NCBI RefSeq assembly: GCF_025210165.1 | Contig: NZ_JAOASI010000055.1 | Coordinates: 1 to 36,003 of the forward strand | Length of the DNA: 36,003 nt | Direction: 5' to 3' | Origin: Tepidibacter sp. | GTDB lineage: Bacteria; Bacillota; Clostridia; Peptostreptococcales; Peptostreptococcaceae | Shown: one piece after another, positions 9,513 to 18,450 of the stretch | How positions within the stretch are numbered: position 1 is the first letter of the stretch | Layout: each line of letters starts with the position of its first letter | The notes under the pieces: model-generated | The model's input: only the letters and a program-made list of their open reading frames with translations | Databases searched by the model: none | What the model was told of the DNA's origin: nothing | Position numbers and translations under genes: made by a program

Positions 9513-10907
9513 TTATAAAGCTTTAAAGCTTATCCTTAAAACATTCCTAGTATTTGATTCTATTTTATAATCTTCACTCATTCTATGTCCTATAACCCAC
9601 ATGATTCCATTTTCATCAGATAAAATCGGAATCAAATCTCTCTCTTCTTTGGGTATTTTTAAATCTATAAACAAGTCTTTTATTTTTTTACTTCCCCCCA
9701 ATCCTAGTAATTTGATTTTGTCCCCATTTCTTCTATTTCTTATACTCAGATTTCCTTTAATCTTATCAGCATCAAAGAATTTAATATATTTGTCGCTTTT
9801 AGATTTTTGATATTCGTCAATATTTAATATTTTACTCTCAACGATAGTATTTGATTCCTTTATTTTTATATATCCACTTTTAGGAATAATATAATCGTAG
9901 CTTATTTTCTCTTCTACAAGATCTTCATCTGTAAATATTATACTTGTATTCTTTTTATATACTAATAGACCTTTTGGTAAATCTATTCTGAGGTTATTTT
10001 TATGTGAATTAATTAGATTATTTACATCTTGTATATGTTTTTGCTCTATTCCTTTTATATCTCCTAAAACAAAATCAATGCATTTTCTAATTATTCTATT
10101 TTTTAAAGCTTTATGAGTATTTATGAATTTATCTATATCAAGAGATATGGTATTATCTGATATTTTATTACATATATCATTAAATGATTTATTTGATTCT
10201 TCCATTATAAAGTCACTATCATCTTTTAATAAATTTGTCATTCTTGATATAGATTCCTTTAAATTTGGATTGAAATTTTCAACCATATACGGGATTAACT
10301 TCAGCCTTATTTTATTTCTAGTATATATTTCTTCTAAATTAGTTTGGTCTATTCTAGGAGCTAAGTTATTCTGCTCACAATATTTTTCTATATCCTCTCT
10401 ATCTATATCAAGTAGAGGTCTTATAATTCCATCTTCTCTTTTATACTGTATTCCCTTTAACCCTTGAAGTCCAGTTCCTCTCATAATTCTCATTATAACA
10501 GTTTCTGCTTGATCGTTTATATTTTGAGCAATGGCTATCTTATCTGCTGATATTTTTTCTTTTATTTCAAAAAACATATTATATCTTAATATTCTAGCCC
10601 CTTCTTCCAATGAAACTCCTTTTTCCTTACAATAAGCCGGAACATCTATTGCTCTTATAAAACATGGTACTCTTATAATGTCACATATCTTTGCTACATA
10701 CATCGCATCCTTTTGAGCTTCAATTCCCCTTATTTTATGATTTAAATGAGCTGCATATATCTTTATATTAAATTCATCTTTTAAATAATTTAGTATATGA
10801 AGCATACATATAGAGTCTGGTCCTCCCGAAACCCCTAGTATTATTTTATCCCCATCATTGACTAAATTATACTTTTTAATTGTATCTCTAACTTTATTTA
10901 TAATCAT
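9513..10907 (-). CDS. tilS: tRNA(Ile)-lysidine synthetase
   Basis: TilS modifies C34 of tRNA-Ile(CAU) to lysidine with ATP and lysine, so the tRNA reads AUA instead of AUG. AUA is heavily used in these AT-rich genes. The N-type ATP pyrophosphatase loop SGGPDS is at residues 27-32, followed by AAHLNHKIRG and a MRIMRGTGLQGLKG segment typical of TilS. A C-terminal domain (about residues 380-464) contains RNRRNGDKI and KKIKDLFIDLKIP, matching the TilS C-terminal domain. Length of 464 is normal. Its ATG shares its A with the stop of the upstream gene (TAATG), so translation is probably coupled. Confidence 0.95.
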   Translation of the reverse strand: MIINKVRDTIKKYNLVNDGDKIILGVSGGPDSICMLHILNYLKDEFNIKIYAAHLNHKIRGIEAQKDAMYVAKICDIIRVPCFIRAIDVPAYCKEKGVSLEEGARILRYNMFFEIKEKISADKIAIAQNINDQAETVIMRIMRGTGLQGLKGIQYKREDGIIRPLLDIDREDIEKYCEQNNLAPRIDQTNLEEIYTRNKIRLKLIPYMVENFNPNLKESISRMTNLLKDDSDFIMEESNKSFNDICNKISDNTISLDIDKFINTHKALKNRIIRKCIDFVLGDIKGIEQKHIQDVNNLINSHKNNLRIDLPKGLLVYKKNTSIIFTDEDLVEEKISYDYIIPKSGYIKIKESNTIVESKILNIDEYQKSKSDKYIKFFDADKIKGNLSIRNRRNGDKIKLLGLGGSKKIKDLFIDLKIPKEERDLIPILSDENGIMWVIGHRMSEDYKIESNTRNVLRISFKAL

Positions 10908-11620
10908 TATATATCCCTCTTATTTTTTATGCTTTTTATATAGTATCTATTAATATCCTTATACAAATCTATATTATTCATACATTGAATATAAAATTTG
11001 CTATTAAAACTATTATTCCTTCTGTAGTACTCCTTAGTTTCAAAATGGCCCATATTATAATCGTTAAGTATCATTTTGTAGTCATCTTTATAAATATTAG
11101 TTAAATAATAAAAATAAATTCCATTTGTATATACTTCTTTATATTCATGCGATTTTCCTTGTATATTTTTATTTATTAATTGTTTATATTCATCCGGAAG
11201 TATAGAGTATATATATTCATATGATATCAGACCCCAATAATCTTCTGTTTTCATAGCAGATATGTAATAGTCATATCTTAATTCTAATTCTTTCATGAGG
11301 TCAAGTATTGCCTGTATCTCATCAGCTTTAAGGTGAGAATGCTTTTTTATTTTATAATACATCACTTTTTCATTGTGTTCTAAATTATCAATTTTGTTTT
11401 TATCTACATTAGATATAATGGATATATATGGGAATCCTTCGATTTCTTCTTTAAATTTTTTATCCATGCTTTTTATTATTCCCAAACTATTCAATGTATA
11501 CATTAATTTTTCATCACCTTCAAATTGTAAGAATAAAATAAAAGATGATGTAGTTAACAATGCAACCATTAATATACCTAAAACAACAGAAATTCCCATT
11601 TTATTTTCATTGGACTTCAA
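10907..11620 (-). CDS. membrane-anchored protein of unknown function upstream of tilS
   Basis: I do not recognise this 237-residue protein. A single N-terminal hydrophobic helix (about residues 8-30) is followed by a hydrophilic region rich in Tyr, Lys and Asp, so it is probably anchored with the bulk outside the membrane. It contains no cysteine motif or known catalytic signature that I can see. A GTG at 11629 gives 240 residues. TTG at 11620 is preferred because GAGGTGG lies 5 bases before it. The stop overlaps the tilS start by one base, so it is the first gene of a tilS-ftsH unit. In related Clostridia spoIIE often occupies the place upstream of tilS; this protein is not SpoIIE. Confidence 0.8.
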   Translation of the reverse strand: MKSNENKMGISVVLGILMVALLTTSSFILFLQFEGDEKLMYTLNSLGIIKSMDKKFKEEIEGFPYISIISNVDKNKIDNLEHNEKVMYYKIKKHSHLKADEIQAILDLMKELELRYDYYISAMKTEDYWGLISYEYIYSILPDEYKQLINKNIQGKSHEYKEVYTNGIYFYYLTNIYKDDYKMILNDYNMGHFETKEYYRRNNSFNSKFYIQCMNNIDLYKDINRYYIKSIKNKRDI

Positions 11621-11680
11621 ATGAACCACCTCATATAACGATAATTTTTATCATATTTGTTCATAATTATAATAACAAAT

Positions 11681-11727
11681 AAAAACGATAAAAGGTAGTA
11701 TAAATTGAACTACTTTTTATCGTTTTT
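11681..11727 (-). terminator. rho-independent terminator of the ddl-DUF1934 unit
   Basis: Nineteen-base arms (11681-11699 and 11709-11727) pair with one wobble and a 9-base loop. The minus strand ends in a T-rich tract. It separates the ddl unit from the downstream tilS unit. The near symmetry means it might also act on the plus strand, though no plus gene precedes it. Confidence 0.88.
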
Positions 11728-11736
11728 TGTTATCTT

Positions 11737-12159
11737 CTAATTTATTTGTATATTTATAGAATTTTTTCCTTCAAATAATCCAGTTATGTTCAAATCATAC
11801 TCTATTGTTATATCAATGTCTCTGTATGAATCAATATTATTAATTTGTATTTTTTTAGTTACAATTTCCATTGGAAAACTTCCATGAGGAGTTCTATATA
11901 GTGTTTTAAATCTTTTTCCTAATTCAAATACTAATTCTGAATTATTTCTACCCATTTTTTTTATAATTATACAGTCTTTACTTATTTTCAATCTACTAGT
12001 GGTTCCCTTCATACCTGATATTTCAGATTCCTCATATATTACATACGTACAATTATTTTTTAAATACAGTTTACCCTCTGTTATTAATTCTATATTATCC
12101 TTATTCCCTTTAAAGTTCATTTGAATGGTATTTATTTTTATTAAAACATTTTCTCCCAT
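11737..12159 (-). CDS. DUF1934 / YwiB-like beta-barrel protein
   Basis: This 140-residue protein matches the YwiB/DUF1934 family pattern: an even series of beta strands, a central YEESEISGMKGTTSRLKI segment, and the TPHGSFPMEI motif near residues 94-103 before a final strand. The family has a calycin-like barrel fold and no established biochemical role. It begins 14 bases after ddl behind GAGGAGGATTAA and is the last gene before a strong terminator, so it is cotranscribed with ddl. Confidence 0.82.
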   Translation of the reverse strand: MGENVLIKINTIQMNFKGNKDNIELITEGKLYLKNNCTYVIYEESEISGMKGTTSRLKISKDCIIIKKMGRNNSELVFELGKRFKTLYRTPHGSFPMEIVTKKIQINNIDSYRDIDITIEYDLNITGLFEGKNSINIQIN

Positions 12160-12173
12160 TTAATCCTCCTCAT

Positions 12174-13262
12174 TTAAACTCTCTTAGCCAGTTTTTCATC
12201 ATGTCTTTTTATAGCTAAATTTATAAGTTCATCTATTAGCTTATCATATGAAATCCCTGTATTTTCCCATAGTTTAGGATACATACTTATATTTGTAAAT
12301 CCTGGCATAGTATTTATCTCATTTATATATATGTTATTTGTCTCTTTTTCTACAAAGAAATCTACTCTTGAAAGACCACATCCATCAATTGCTTTAAAGG
12401 CCTTTATAGCCAAGTTTCTAATTTTTTCGCTTATATTTTGTTCTATTTTTGCAGGAATTATAAGTTTTGAAGATTGATTCATATACTTAGCTTCATAATC
12501 ATAAAACTCTTTAGCAGGTATTATTTCTCCTGCAACCGAAGCTTTTATTTCTTCATTTCCTAAAACAGATACTTCTATCTCTTTTGCATTTACACCTTCT
12601 TCTAATACTACTCTCCTATCATATTCTAATGCCTCTTTTATTCCTTTTATTAATTCCTCTTTATTTTTCGCCTTTGATATTCCAACACTAGAGCCTAAAT
12701 TTGCAGGCTTAATAAATATAGGATATAAAAGTATACTCTCTATTGATTTTAATTCTCCTTCTTCATTATTATTAAATTCCCATCTTGTAGTATAAGTATA
12801 TTTAACTTGTGGTATATTTTCTTGTTCAAATACTTTTTTACAAACTAATTTATCCATTCCTACGCTAGATGCAAGTACATTACATCCAACATAAGCTATA
12901 TTACTTATTTCAAATAACCCTTGAATAGATCCATCTTCTCCATATGGTCCATGTAAGACTGGAAATAAGACATCTATTTTCTTAAATGTATTATCATCAA
13001 ATTCTATACCTACTTCTTTATTTAAGGTAGGTATCAAATTTATTTTCACATTTTTTCTAGCCTCTATTTCCCAACTTCCATCTTTTATTTTTTCTACATC
13101 GCCTTCATAATAAAGCCAATTTCCATTCTTAGTTATACCTATTGTATATACATTATACTTTTCCTTATTTATATATTTATATATAGAAGAAACTGATGAT
13201 AAAGAAACCTCATGTTCTCCAGATTTTCCTCCAAATATTAAAGCTACATTGATTTTTTTCAT
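12174..13262 (-). CDS. ddl: D-alanine--D-alanine ligase
   Basis: This 362-residue ATP-grasp ligase makes the D-Ala-D-Ala dipeptide used in the peptidoglycan stem. The N-terminus has the Ddl hallmark FGGKSGEHEVS, followed by HGPYGEDGSIQG, PANLGSSVGISK and EINTMPGFT. The last contains the Glu and Asn residues that hold Mg2+ in the family. The terminal residue specificity (D-Ala versus D-Lac or D-Ser) cannot be told from this reading; the gene sits in a housekeeping context rather than a van cluster. An upstream in-frame start would add 6 residues. The ATG at 13262 follows AAGAAGGTGCTATT and gives the usual N-terminus. About 180 bases of leader precede it, including a structured element. Confidence 0.95.
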   Translation of the reverse strand: MKKINVALIFGGKSGEHEVSLSSVSSIYKYINKEKYNVYTIGITKNGNWLYYEGDVEKIKDGSWEIEARKNVKINLIPTLNKEVGIEFDDNTFKKIDVLFPVLHGPYGEDGSIQGLFEISNIAYVGCNVLASSVGMDKLVCKKVFEQENIPQVKYTYTTRWEFNNNEEGELKSIESILLYPIFIKPANLGSSVGISKAKNKEELIKGIKEALEYDRRVVLEEGVNAKEIEVSVLGNEEIKASVAGEIIPAKEFYDYEAKYMNQSSKLIIPAKIEQNISEKIRNLAIKAFKAIDGCGLSRVDFFVEKETNNIYINEINTMPGFTNISMYPKLWENTGISYDKLIDELINLAIKRHDEKLAKRV

Positions 13263-13290
13263 AATAGCACCTTCTTTCAAAATATAGGTT

Positions 13291-13392
13291 ATTTATCCGA
13301 AAGCTAAAAGTTCTAAATCTCCACCCTCTTAAGGCTAAATATAAGAACTTAACAGCTTCTAGAGTAAAAACTCCATCTAAATTAAGTTTCAC
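13291..13392. other. structured element in the ddl leader, identity unknown
   Basis: The segment contains nested inverted repeats: AAGCT (13301-13305) with AGCTT (13354-13358), AAGTTCT (13308-13314) with AGAACTT (13344-13350), and GAGT/ACTC around AAAA (13362-13373). It is also open as a short GTG-started minus reading frame (start 13392) that runs on into ddl out of frame. That frame has no clear ribosome site. Options are an RNA leader of ddl, a solo end of an IS200/IS605-like element, or a dispersed intergenic repeat. I cannot assign it. Confidence 0.45.
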
Positions 13393-13441
13393 TTTATAAT
13401 CATATGCTATATACTACCTTTTGATTATATTTTATTTTAGC

Positions 13442-13472
13442 AAAAAAATAAAGAAGCAATAAGCTTCTTTAT
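13442..13472 (-). terminator. rho-independent terminator of ypeB
   Basis: Arms ATAAAGAAGC (13448-13457) and GCTTCTTTAT (13463-13472) pair perfectly with a 5-base loop. Seven T follow on the minus strand. It lies directly after the ypeB stop and ends the germination cluster. Confidence 0.93.
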
Positions 13473-13473
13473 A

Positions 13474-14799
13474 CTACATAGTTAATGTTCCATCTGGATT
13501 TTTTATTAATTCAAATATTTTTTGTTGTTTGCCTGTTATAGCATCTACATATATTAAGAAATCCCTTTCTTTATATTCCACTTTAAATTCATAACAAAGC
13601 TTTTCTTTTTTACCTTCAGTAGGTATAATAGTTAATTTAGTCTTTAATATTTTTGCTCCATCTATTATATTTTTACTAGCATCTTTAGGCTCAACCTCTG
13701 GTTTTCTTATTTTTCTATCATAATGACTAATTATATATCCTTGTGATTCAAGTCCTACTACCTCTCCATTATCAAGAGCAACCTTTACTTTGATTAAATC
13801 TGGATATATTGTAACATTGTCTTTTTTAGAGCAAAAATTAAATGTTATAGCTCCATTATTAGTAAGAGAATAAGTAGGAACCATATTGTTGTATTCACTC
13901 TCTTTCAAAAACTTTTTAGCTATATCAAGTGCCTTTTTCTTATCTATAGAAGGTTGTCCTATCTGTCTTGTATCTACCATCCATACTATTTTCCCAGCAG
14001 TCTGACTCACTGACAAACTTACATTCTCACTATTAAACATATATCCAGGAATAGAGTTGTTTTTTATTCTTCCACCGTAATTAAGTTCTTTTATTTTTTT
14101 ATATTTAAGAAAATTTGAAGCTATTTCCTTAGCTTTATCCTTATCTATTTTATCTCCTTTAAGTCTAGGCTTTATATTTCCAACATGCTCTGAAAATGGA
14201 CCATCATAGATAAGTTCTGGTGTTTCACCCATTCTCTCCTCTATTCTTATCATACTGGTTGCCATTATATTTGCATTTGACTTTTTCATTTTTTTATTTG
14301 CTTTTGCTGCAATGTCTGTAAACTGAATTTTATCCTTGGCTATTTCACTCTGTACTTTTGCTAATTCTTCTGATAGATATTTAGCACTTTTTTGAAGCTC
14401 TGATATCTTTTTTCTTTCCTTTTCATCTAGGTTTTTGTCATCTAAAGCTTCTTTAGCTAATGTTATAGTGTAATCTCCCAACTGAGTCAAAAACTTTTCA
14501 GTCTTTCCAATAGATTTGTGGTTAAGAGGAAGCTGAGCCATTTTATCTTGAGCTAAATAAGACTGACTCATTATATCTGTAAGAAGTATTATATTTTGCT
14601 TTGTGGAATTGCTTACATTCACCTTAGATAAATCAGATTGTATTGTATCTACATTGCCTATAACATCATAAAACATTCTTTGATATTGAGCATTTAAACT
14701 TCTTTTATATGCTGTTTTTTGAGAATATCCAGTCATTCCCCATAGGAAGCATACAACAAGTAAGCCCAATAAAATATTTGTTTTTTTCTTCAGATTCAA
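13474..14799 (-). CDS. ypeB: germination protein YpeB
   Basis: YpeB is the spore inner-membrane partner that stabilises and controls the cortex-lytic enzyme SleB. The 441-residue product has one N-terminal membrane helix (KTNILLGLLVVCFLWGM), a long helical region with many Lys, Glu and Ala to about residue 190, then PepSY-type repeats (DKAKEIASNFL, KKALDIAKKFL) in the C-terminal half. An ORF open from 14838 would add 13 residues overlapping sleB. The TTG at 14799 was preferred because AGAAGTGAT lies upstream and the protein then begins just before the membrane helix. It lies 14 bases after sleB, the usual order. Expression is expected in the forespore. Confidence 0.92.
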   Translation of the reverse strand: MNLKKKTNILLGLLVVCFLWGMTGYSQKTAYKRSLNAQYQRMFYDVIGNVDTIQSDLSKVNVSNSTKQNIILLTDIMSQSYLAQDKMAQLPLNHKSIGKTEKFLTQLGDYTITLAKEALDDKNLDEKERKKISELQKSAKYLSEELAKVQSEIAKDKIQFTDIAAKANKKMKKSNANIMATSMIRIEERMGETPELIYDGPFSEHVGNIKPRLKGDKIDKDKAKEIASNFLKYKKIKELNYGGRIKNNSIPGYMFNSENVSLSVSQTAGKIVWMVDTRQIGQPSIDKKKALDIAKKFLKESEYNNMVPTYSLTNNGAITFNFCSKKDNVTIYPDLIKVKVALDNGEVVGLESQGYIISHYDRKIRKPEVEPKDASKNIIDGAKILKTKLTIIPTEGKKEKLCYEFKVEYKERDFLIYVDAITGKQQKIFELIKNPDGTLTM

Positions 14800-14813
14800 A
14801 ATATCACTTCTTT

Positions 14814-15491
14814 CTAGTAAGTTTCTTTTGCAAACCAATGTTTACCTACTTTATATATAGGTTTTAATCTCCATATCCATTTACTTGTAGCTGTTGCAGG
14901 ATTCCAATAGTATACAGCTCCACCTGTAGGGTCCCATCCATTAATAGCATCATTCGCAGCCTTTATACAGGACTGTGTTGGCTTCATATTTATCTGTCCA
15001 TCATCAACTGCTGTAAATGCTCCTGGTTGATATACAACTCCAGCTATTGAGTGTGGGAATCTAGAATCTTTAATTCTATTTAAAATAACAGCCCCTACAC
15101 TTACCTGCCCTATATAAGGTTCACCTCTAGCCTCTCCTGTTATAGCCTGAGACAATAGATATATCTCATCACTTCTAGATGTTGCCTTCTTTTTAGCTTG
15201 TATTCCAAGAGCTTTTTTAGTTGCATTCCCAACTATACCATCTTGTTTTAAATTATTCTTTTTTTGAAATTTTTTCACTGATTGATACATTTTATATCCA
15301 TATACACCATCTACAGAACCATTGTAATATCCCCAGTTTTTAAGCTTAGTTTGAACAGTTTTAACTTCATCACCTTTTGAACCCCAGAATATATTAGCTT
15401 GTCCATATGATATATAATCATCTACATAAAATACTACACACGATAATGTTAATATAGAAATCAATGAAACTAATAATAGTATTTTTTTCAA
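14814..15491 (-). CDS. sleB: spore cortex-lytic enzyme SleB
   Basis: SleB is a lytic transglycosylase that cleaves muramic-delta-lactam-containing cortex peptidoglycan during germination. The 225-residue protein has an N-terminal hydrophobic signal (residues 2-22), a peptidoglycan-binding repeat at about 36-96 (KGDEVKTVQTKL, DGVYGYKMYQSVKKFQ, DGIVGNATKKAL), and a C-terminal hydrolase domain. The motif ITGEARGEP places the likely catalytic Glu at residue 120. The start is TTG after AGGAGTGATTTATT. It follows spoIIR by 15 bases and precedes ypeB. Length is somewhat short compared with some Bacillus SleB proteins but both domains are complete. Confidence 0.95.
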   Translation of the reverse strand: MKKILLLVSLISILTLSCVVFYVDDYISYGQANIFWGSKGDEVKTVQTKLKNWGYYNGSVDGVYGYKMYQSVKKFQKKNNLKQDGIVGNATKKALGIQAKKKATSRSDEIYLLSQAITGEARGEPYIGQVSVGAVILNRIKDSRFPHSIAGVVYQPGAFTAVDDGQINMKPTQSCIKAANDAINGWDPTGGAVYYWNPATATSKWIWRLKPIYKVGKHWFAKETY

Positions 15492-15506
15492 AATAAATCA
15501 CTCCTA

Positions 15507-16154
15507 TTATTTCTTAACTAAATCTAATTTAATATTTTTATTTTTTATCTTTTCTAATACCTCTACTATTTTAAATTTTAATTTAACTTCTTTATTGTCA
15601 ACTAATATCATTTTATATTCTTCTTTAGTAAGGACTTTTCTCAAATTTTTCTCAGTTTTATCATTTGTTATTCCATGATTTATATCTACAAAGCATAGCG
15701 GTGGAAACATCACACACCACCAGTTTTTCCCTTTTCCTTCTCCTATAACTACTTTTAATGCTTTATACTCCCCAGCAGGTAATACTATGTTAGAATATTT
15801 TTTTGTAGGAAAATTTGAATAATCTAGACTTGCTGTAACAGCGTACTCTTTATTGTTTTCTTTTATTTCATTTAAAGCTATTTTCTGTATATCTTCTATA
15901 TTTTTTGTAATTATATTTTTGGTTTCTTTGATACTTTTTGATTTTTCTAACTTCGGAGTTAAAAAAGCTATTATTTTGTCTCTAACCTTTAATTTTAATT
16001 CTTGATCATTTTGAGAATCACTATTTGCTATAACATGAAATCTTATCAACTTTTCCTTATAATTATCTCTATTCGTATAAACATCATTTAAGTAAGACAG
16101 AGTACTCATAAAGCAAAATAAAGATATAAAAAATACAATTAAAACTTTTCTCAT
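15507..16154 (-). CDS. spoIIR: stage II sporulation protein R
   Basis: SpoIIR is made in the forespore under sigma F and signals across the septum to the protease SpoIIGA, which then activates pro-sigma E in the mother cell. The 215-residue protein has a signal-like hydrophobic N-terminus and the family signature LIRFHVIANSDSQNDQ at about residues 36-51, followed by LKLKVRDKII. The central NWWCVMFPPLCFVD segment is also typical. The start ATG follows GGGGGGATAAATT. It lies 50 bases after the GerC-type gene with no visible terminator and 15 bases before sleB, so an early sporulation gene sits inside a germination gene string. An internal promoter is likely but was not seen. Confidence 0.95.
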   Translation of the reverse strand: MRKVLIVFFISLFCFMSTLSYLNDVYTNRDNYKEKLIRFHVIANSDSQNDQELKLKVRDKIIAFLTPKLEKSKSIKETKNIITKNIEDIQKIALNEIKENNKEYAVTASLDYSNFPTKKYSNIVLPAGEYKALKVVIGEGKGKNWWCVMFPPLCFVDINHGITNDKTEKNLRKVLTKEEYKMILVDNKEVKLKFKIVEVLEKIKNKNIKLDLVKK

Positions 16155-16204
16155 AATTTATCCCCCCAGATTAATTTATTTTATATCTTTATTTTGTCCT
16201 TTTT

Positions 16205-17353
16205 TTACCTTACTATACCTATTCTTCTAATTTTACTTTCTACATGTACCTTTACTTCCATATTTTTAAAGTATTGATCAAAATCTTCATTAATTTTCTT
16301 ATATAAAGGTTGATGATACTTATATAGAATATTTTCTACGTTTATAACATCTAGACTATTTTTTTTAAGCTTATTTATCAAGCTATTTATATTTTCTTTT
16401 ATTTTTTCTTCAGATAATTTTTCTATATCTCGTATACCTTTATCATTGGCAATAAGCCCTTTTACTCCAAATTCATGTTGCGTTACATCTCCTTCAGTAT
16501 CTACATATATATCTAATAAAAGTTTGTTATCTTTTTCACTTACTTTAGTTTCACTTTTTGTACTAGTTATCTTATAAGATACAGGTACATTTTTATAATC
16601 CACATGGATATTCATTATATTATAATTGTTTTTAATAATCATATTTAAAAATCTACATTCAGTCTCATTTAACTCTTCTCTAATTTCATAATCCTTTATT
16701 ATAGATCCTCCAATAATTTCTATTCTTTTATTATTATAGGTTTTAGTAGTAAGAGGTAATATTGTAGTTTCAGTTTCTTCCATTTCTTTCATAAGTTTAT
16801 TTAATGTACCATCTATTACTGTTCCATTTTTTACAGCAGAATCAAGTATGTTTCCGTAATATACTCCTACAAGAGGTTGTTCATTTGGTCTAATTTTTAT
16901 AATATCAGAGGCCTTTTCCTTGGATACTAGCATAAATATCTTTCTTGAAAAAAATCTATTTCTATCTACTCCATCAAGTATTTGCTTGAATAATGCCTTA
17001 TCCTTAAGTATATCTCGTCCTATTATTATTACTTTGTTATGAGATAATTCTAAATCAAATGGAGATTTTGATTGAATTTCATTTATTACAGTATCAAAGG
17101 TTTCTCCTTCAGCCTCCCAATAAAAAGATGGCTCTTTTGTAGGTGTTTGTTTTGTGCCAAGAAGAGCTACGTTAGGTATTTTAAAGGATACTTTTATTTT
17201 ATCTCCCTCTTTATTCTTTTCATCTTCTTTTAATTTATCTATTCCAAGACCTATTACGAACCCTCTGTTATTTATTTCAATCTTATCCCAACAACCTGTA
17301 AGTAGTATACTTATAATTATTGTTAGAATTATAATCGTATGTTTTTTTTTCAT
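16205..17353 (-). CDS. spore germination receptor C subunit (GerC-type lipoprotein)
   Basis: This 382-residue lipoprotein is the C subunit of a nutrient germinant receptor on the spore inner membrane. A signal peptide ends in the lipobox LLTGC with Cys21 as the likely lipidated residue. It is followed by WDKIEINNRGFVIGLGID, the characteristic start of Ger(x)C mature proteins. The rest is hydrophilic, as expected for an outer-face protein. Its ATG overlaps the gerB stop by 4 bases (ATGA), indicating coupled translation. The germinant is unknown. Confidence 0.93.
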   Translation of the reverse strand: MKKKHTIIILTIIISILLTGCWDKIEINNRGFVIGLGIDKLKEDEKNKEGDKIKVSFKIPNVALLGTKQTPTKEPSFYWEAEGETFDTVINEIQSKSPFDLELSHNKVIIIGRDILKDKALFKQILDGVDRNRFFSRKIFMLVSKEKASDIIKIRPNEQPLVGVYYGNILDSAVKNGTVIDGTLNKLMKEMEETETTILPLTTKTYNNKRIEIIGGSIIKDYEIREELNETECRFLNMIIKNNYNIMNIHVDYKNVPVSYKITSTKSETKVSEKDNKLLLDIYVDTEGDVTQHEFGVKGLIANDKGIRDIEKLSEEKIKENINSLINKLKKNSLDVINVENILYKYHQPLYKKINEDFDQYFKNMEVKVHVESKIRRIGIVR

Positions 17354-18450
17354 GCTCTTTTCACCCTCTTACTAAATTTAGAAAATAAAAATAGTATTAA
17401 AGGAATCCCTGCAAAAACTGATATTTGTAAGCCAACTATATATTTATTGTTTACTAAATCATATACATGAGCTAGATTATCAGGATACAATGCCAATATA
17501 TATACAATTGGAATAAGAGAATAATCAAAGTAATTTATTTCTTTACAATTAAGCATATCTCCCATTACTAAAGATGTACAAAAAAAGCATACACATATTG
17601 TTATAAATATGTTCAATGTCCATGCTCCCATTATCAATGCATCTAAATTTTCTAAAAATGCTCCAGGTATATCTATTACTTTCACAATCGTCAATGTAGG
17701 CCACATTAAATGTGCTGTTTCCATTTGTCCAAATACACATACAGTTATTACTGCAAAGAATATATATGCAATACCTATAAACAATAAGGATATCCACTGT
17801 GCCTTAAATATATTTTTAGGTTCTCTCATAAAAACCCCTAGTATAAGCATACTCTCAAATCCTGTAAAGGAAAAAGTAGTTAAAAATGTAGTTGGTAATA
17901 TTTTAGAAAAATTATTATCGAAAATAGGCATTAAATTACTTATATCCGCACTTTCAAGCGAAAAGAAAAATATAAACATTACAGGTATAACCATTAAAAA
18001 AAGTATTATTTGAGAAGTTCTAGCTATTCCTTCAATTCCTCTCCTAGATCCATAGGCAGATACAAATAGCATAGATATTATTATTACCTCTATAGGTGTT
18101 TTCTGTAGCATATGCATTTTAACAACTTCTCCAAAGATACGAGTTACAGTACCTAGAATTATAAAATAGTGCACTATAAACATTATGCCTATCAAATATG
18201 CAACAGGCTTTGTTAAAATAGCTGAGCTTATTTGCATAATGCTCTTATTCTTAAATTTATATAAAACCTTATATACAAGGTATGCAAGAAAAATACACAC
18301 AATAGTTGCTAGTATTATTACTAAAAATCCCAGCCCTTTTACCTTATCCGCTAAGTTTCTTGGTAAAGATAAAATACCCACCCCTATTACTGTACTTATT
18401 AAAAGTGCTATCATCTGAGATGTACCTATTTTTTCTTTAGTTGAAATCAT
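17350..18450 (-). CDS. spore germination receptor B subunit (GerB-type permease)
   Basis: This 366-residue membrane protein of the APC superfamily has about ten hydrophobic helices from residue 10 to the C-terminus. In GerB proteins the permease-like fold binds the amino acid or sugar germinant. The N-terminal TSQMIALLISTVIGVGILSLP is the family start, with the unwound TM1 glycines. It overlaps gerA at its start and gerC at its end by ATGA, so the three are co-translated. Ligand specificity cannot be read by eye. Confidence 0.93.
   Translation of the reverse strand: MISTKEKIGTSQMIALLISTVIGVGILSLPRNLADKVKGLGFLVIILATIVCIFLAYLVYKVLYKFKNKSIMQISSAILTKPVAYLIGIMFIVHYFIILGTVTRIFGEVVKMHMLQKTPIEVIIISMLFVSAYGSRRGIEGIARTSQIILFLMVIPVMFIFFFSLESADISNLMPIFDNNFSKILPTTFLTTFSFTGFESMLILGVFMREPKNIFKAQWISLLFIGIAYIFFAVITVCVFGQMETAHLMWPTLTIVKVIDIPGAFLENLDALIMGAWTLNIFITICVCFFCTSLVMGDMLNCKEINYFDYSLIPIVYILALYPDNLAHVYDLVNNKYIVGLQISVFAGIPLILFLFSKFSKRVKRA

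Noticed and set aside
10123-10467. Plus-strand ORF of 114 residues inside tilS
   Set aside because: It is a shadow frame antisense to a well-conserved gene, with composition dictated by the AT-rich codons of tilS.
13210-13392. 60-residue minus-strand ORF starting GTG at 13392
   Set aside because: It has no ribosome site and its last third overlaps the start of ddl in another frame. The segment looks more like a structured leader or repeat than a gene, so it is reported as such.
17609-18013. Plus-strand ORF of 134 residues inside the gerB-type gene
   Set aside because: It is antisense to a confirmed membrane protein gene. Its hydrophobic content mirrors the complement of the GerB helices.
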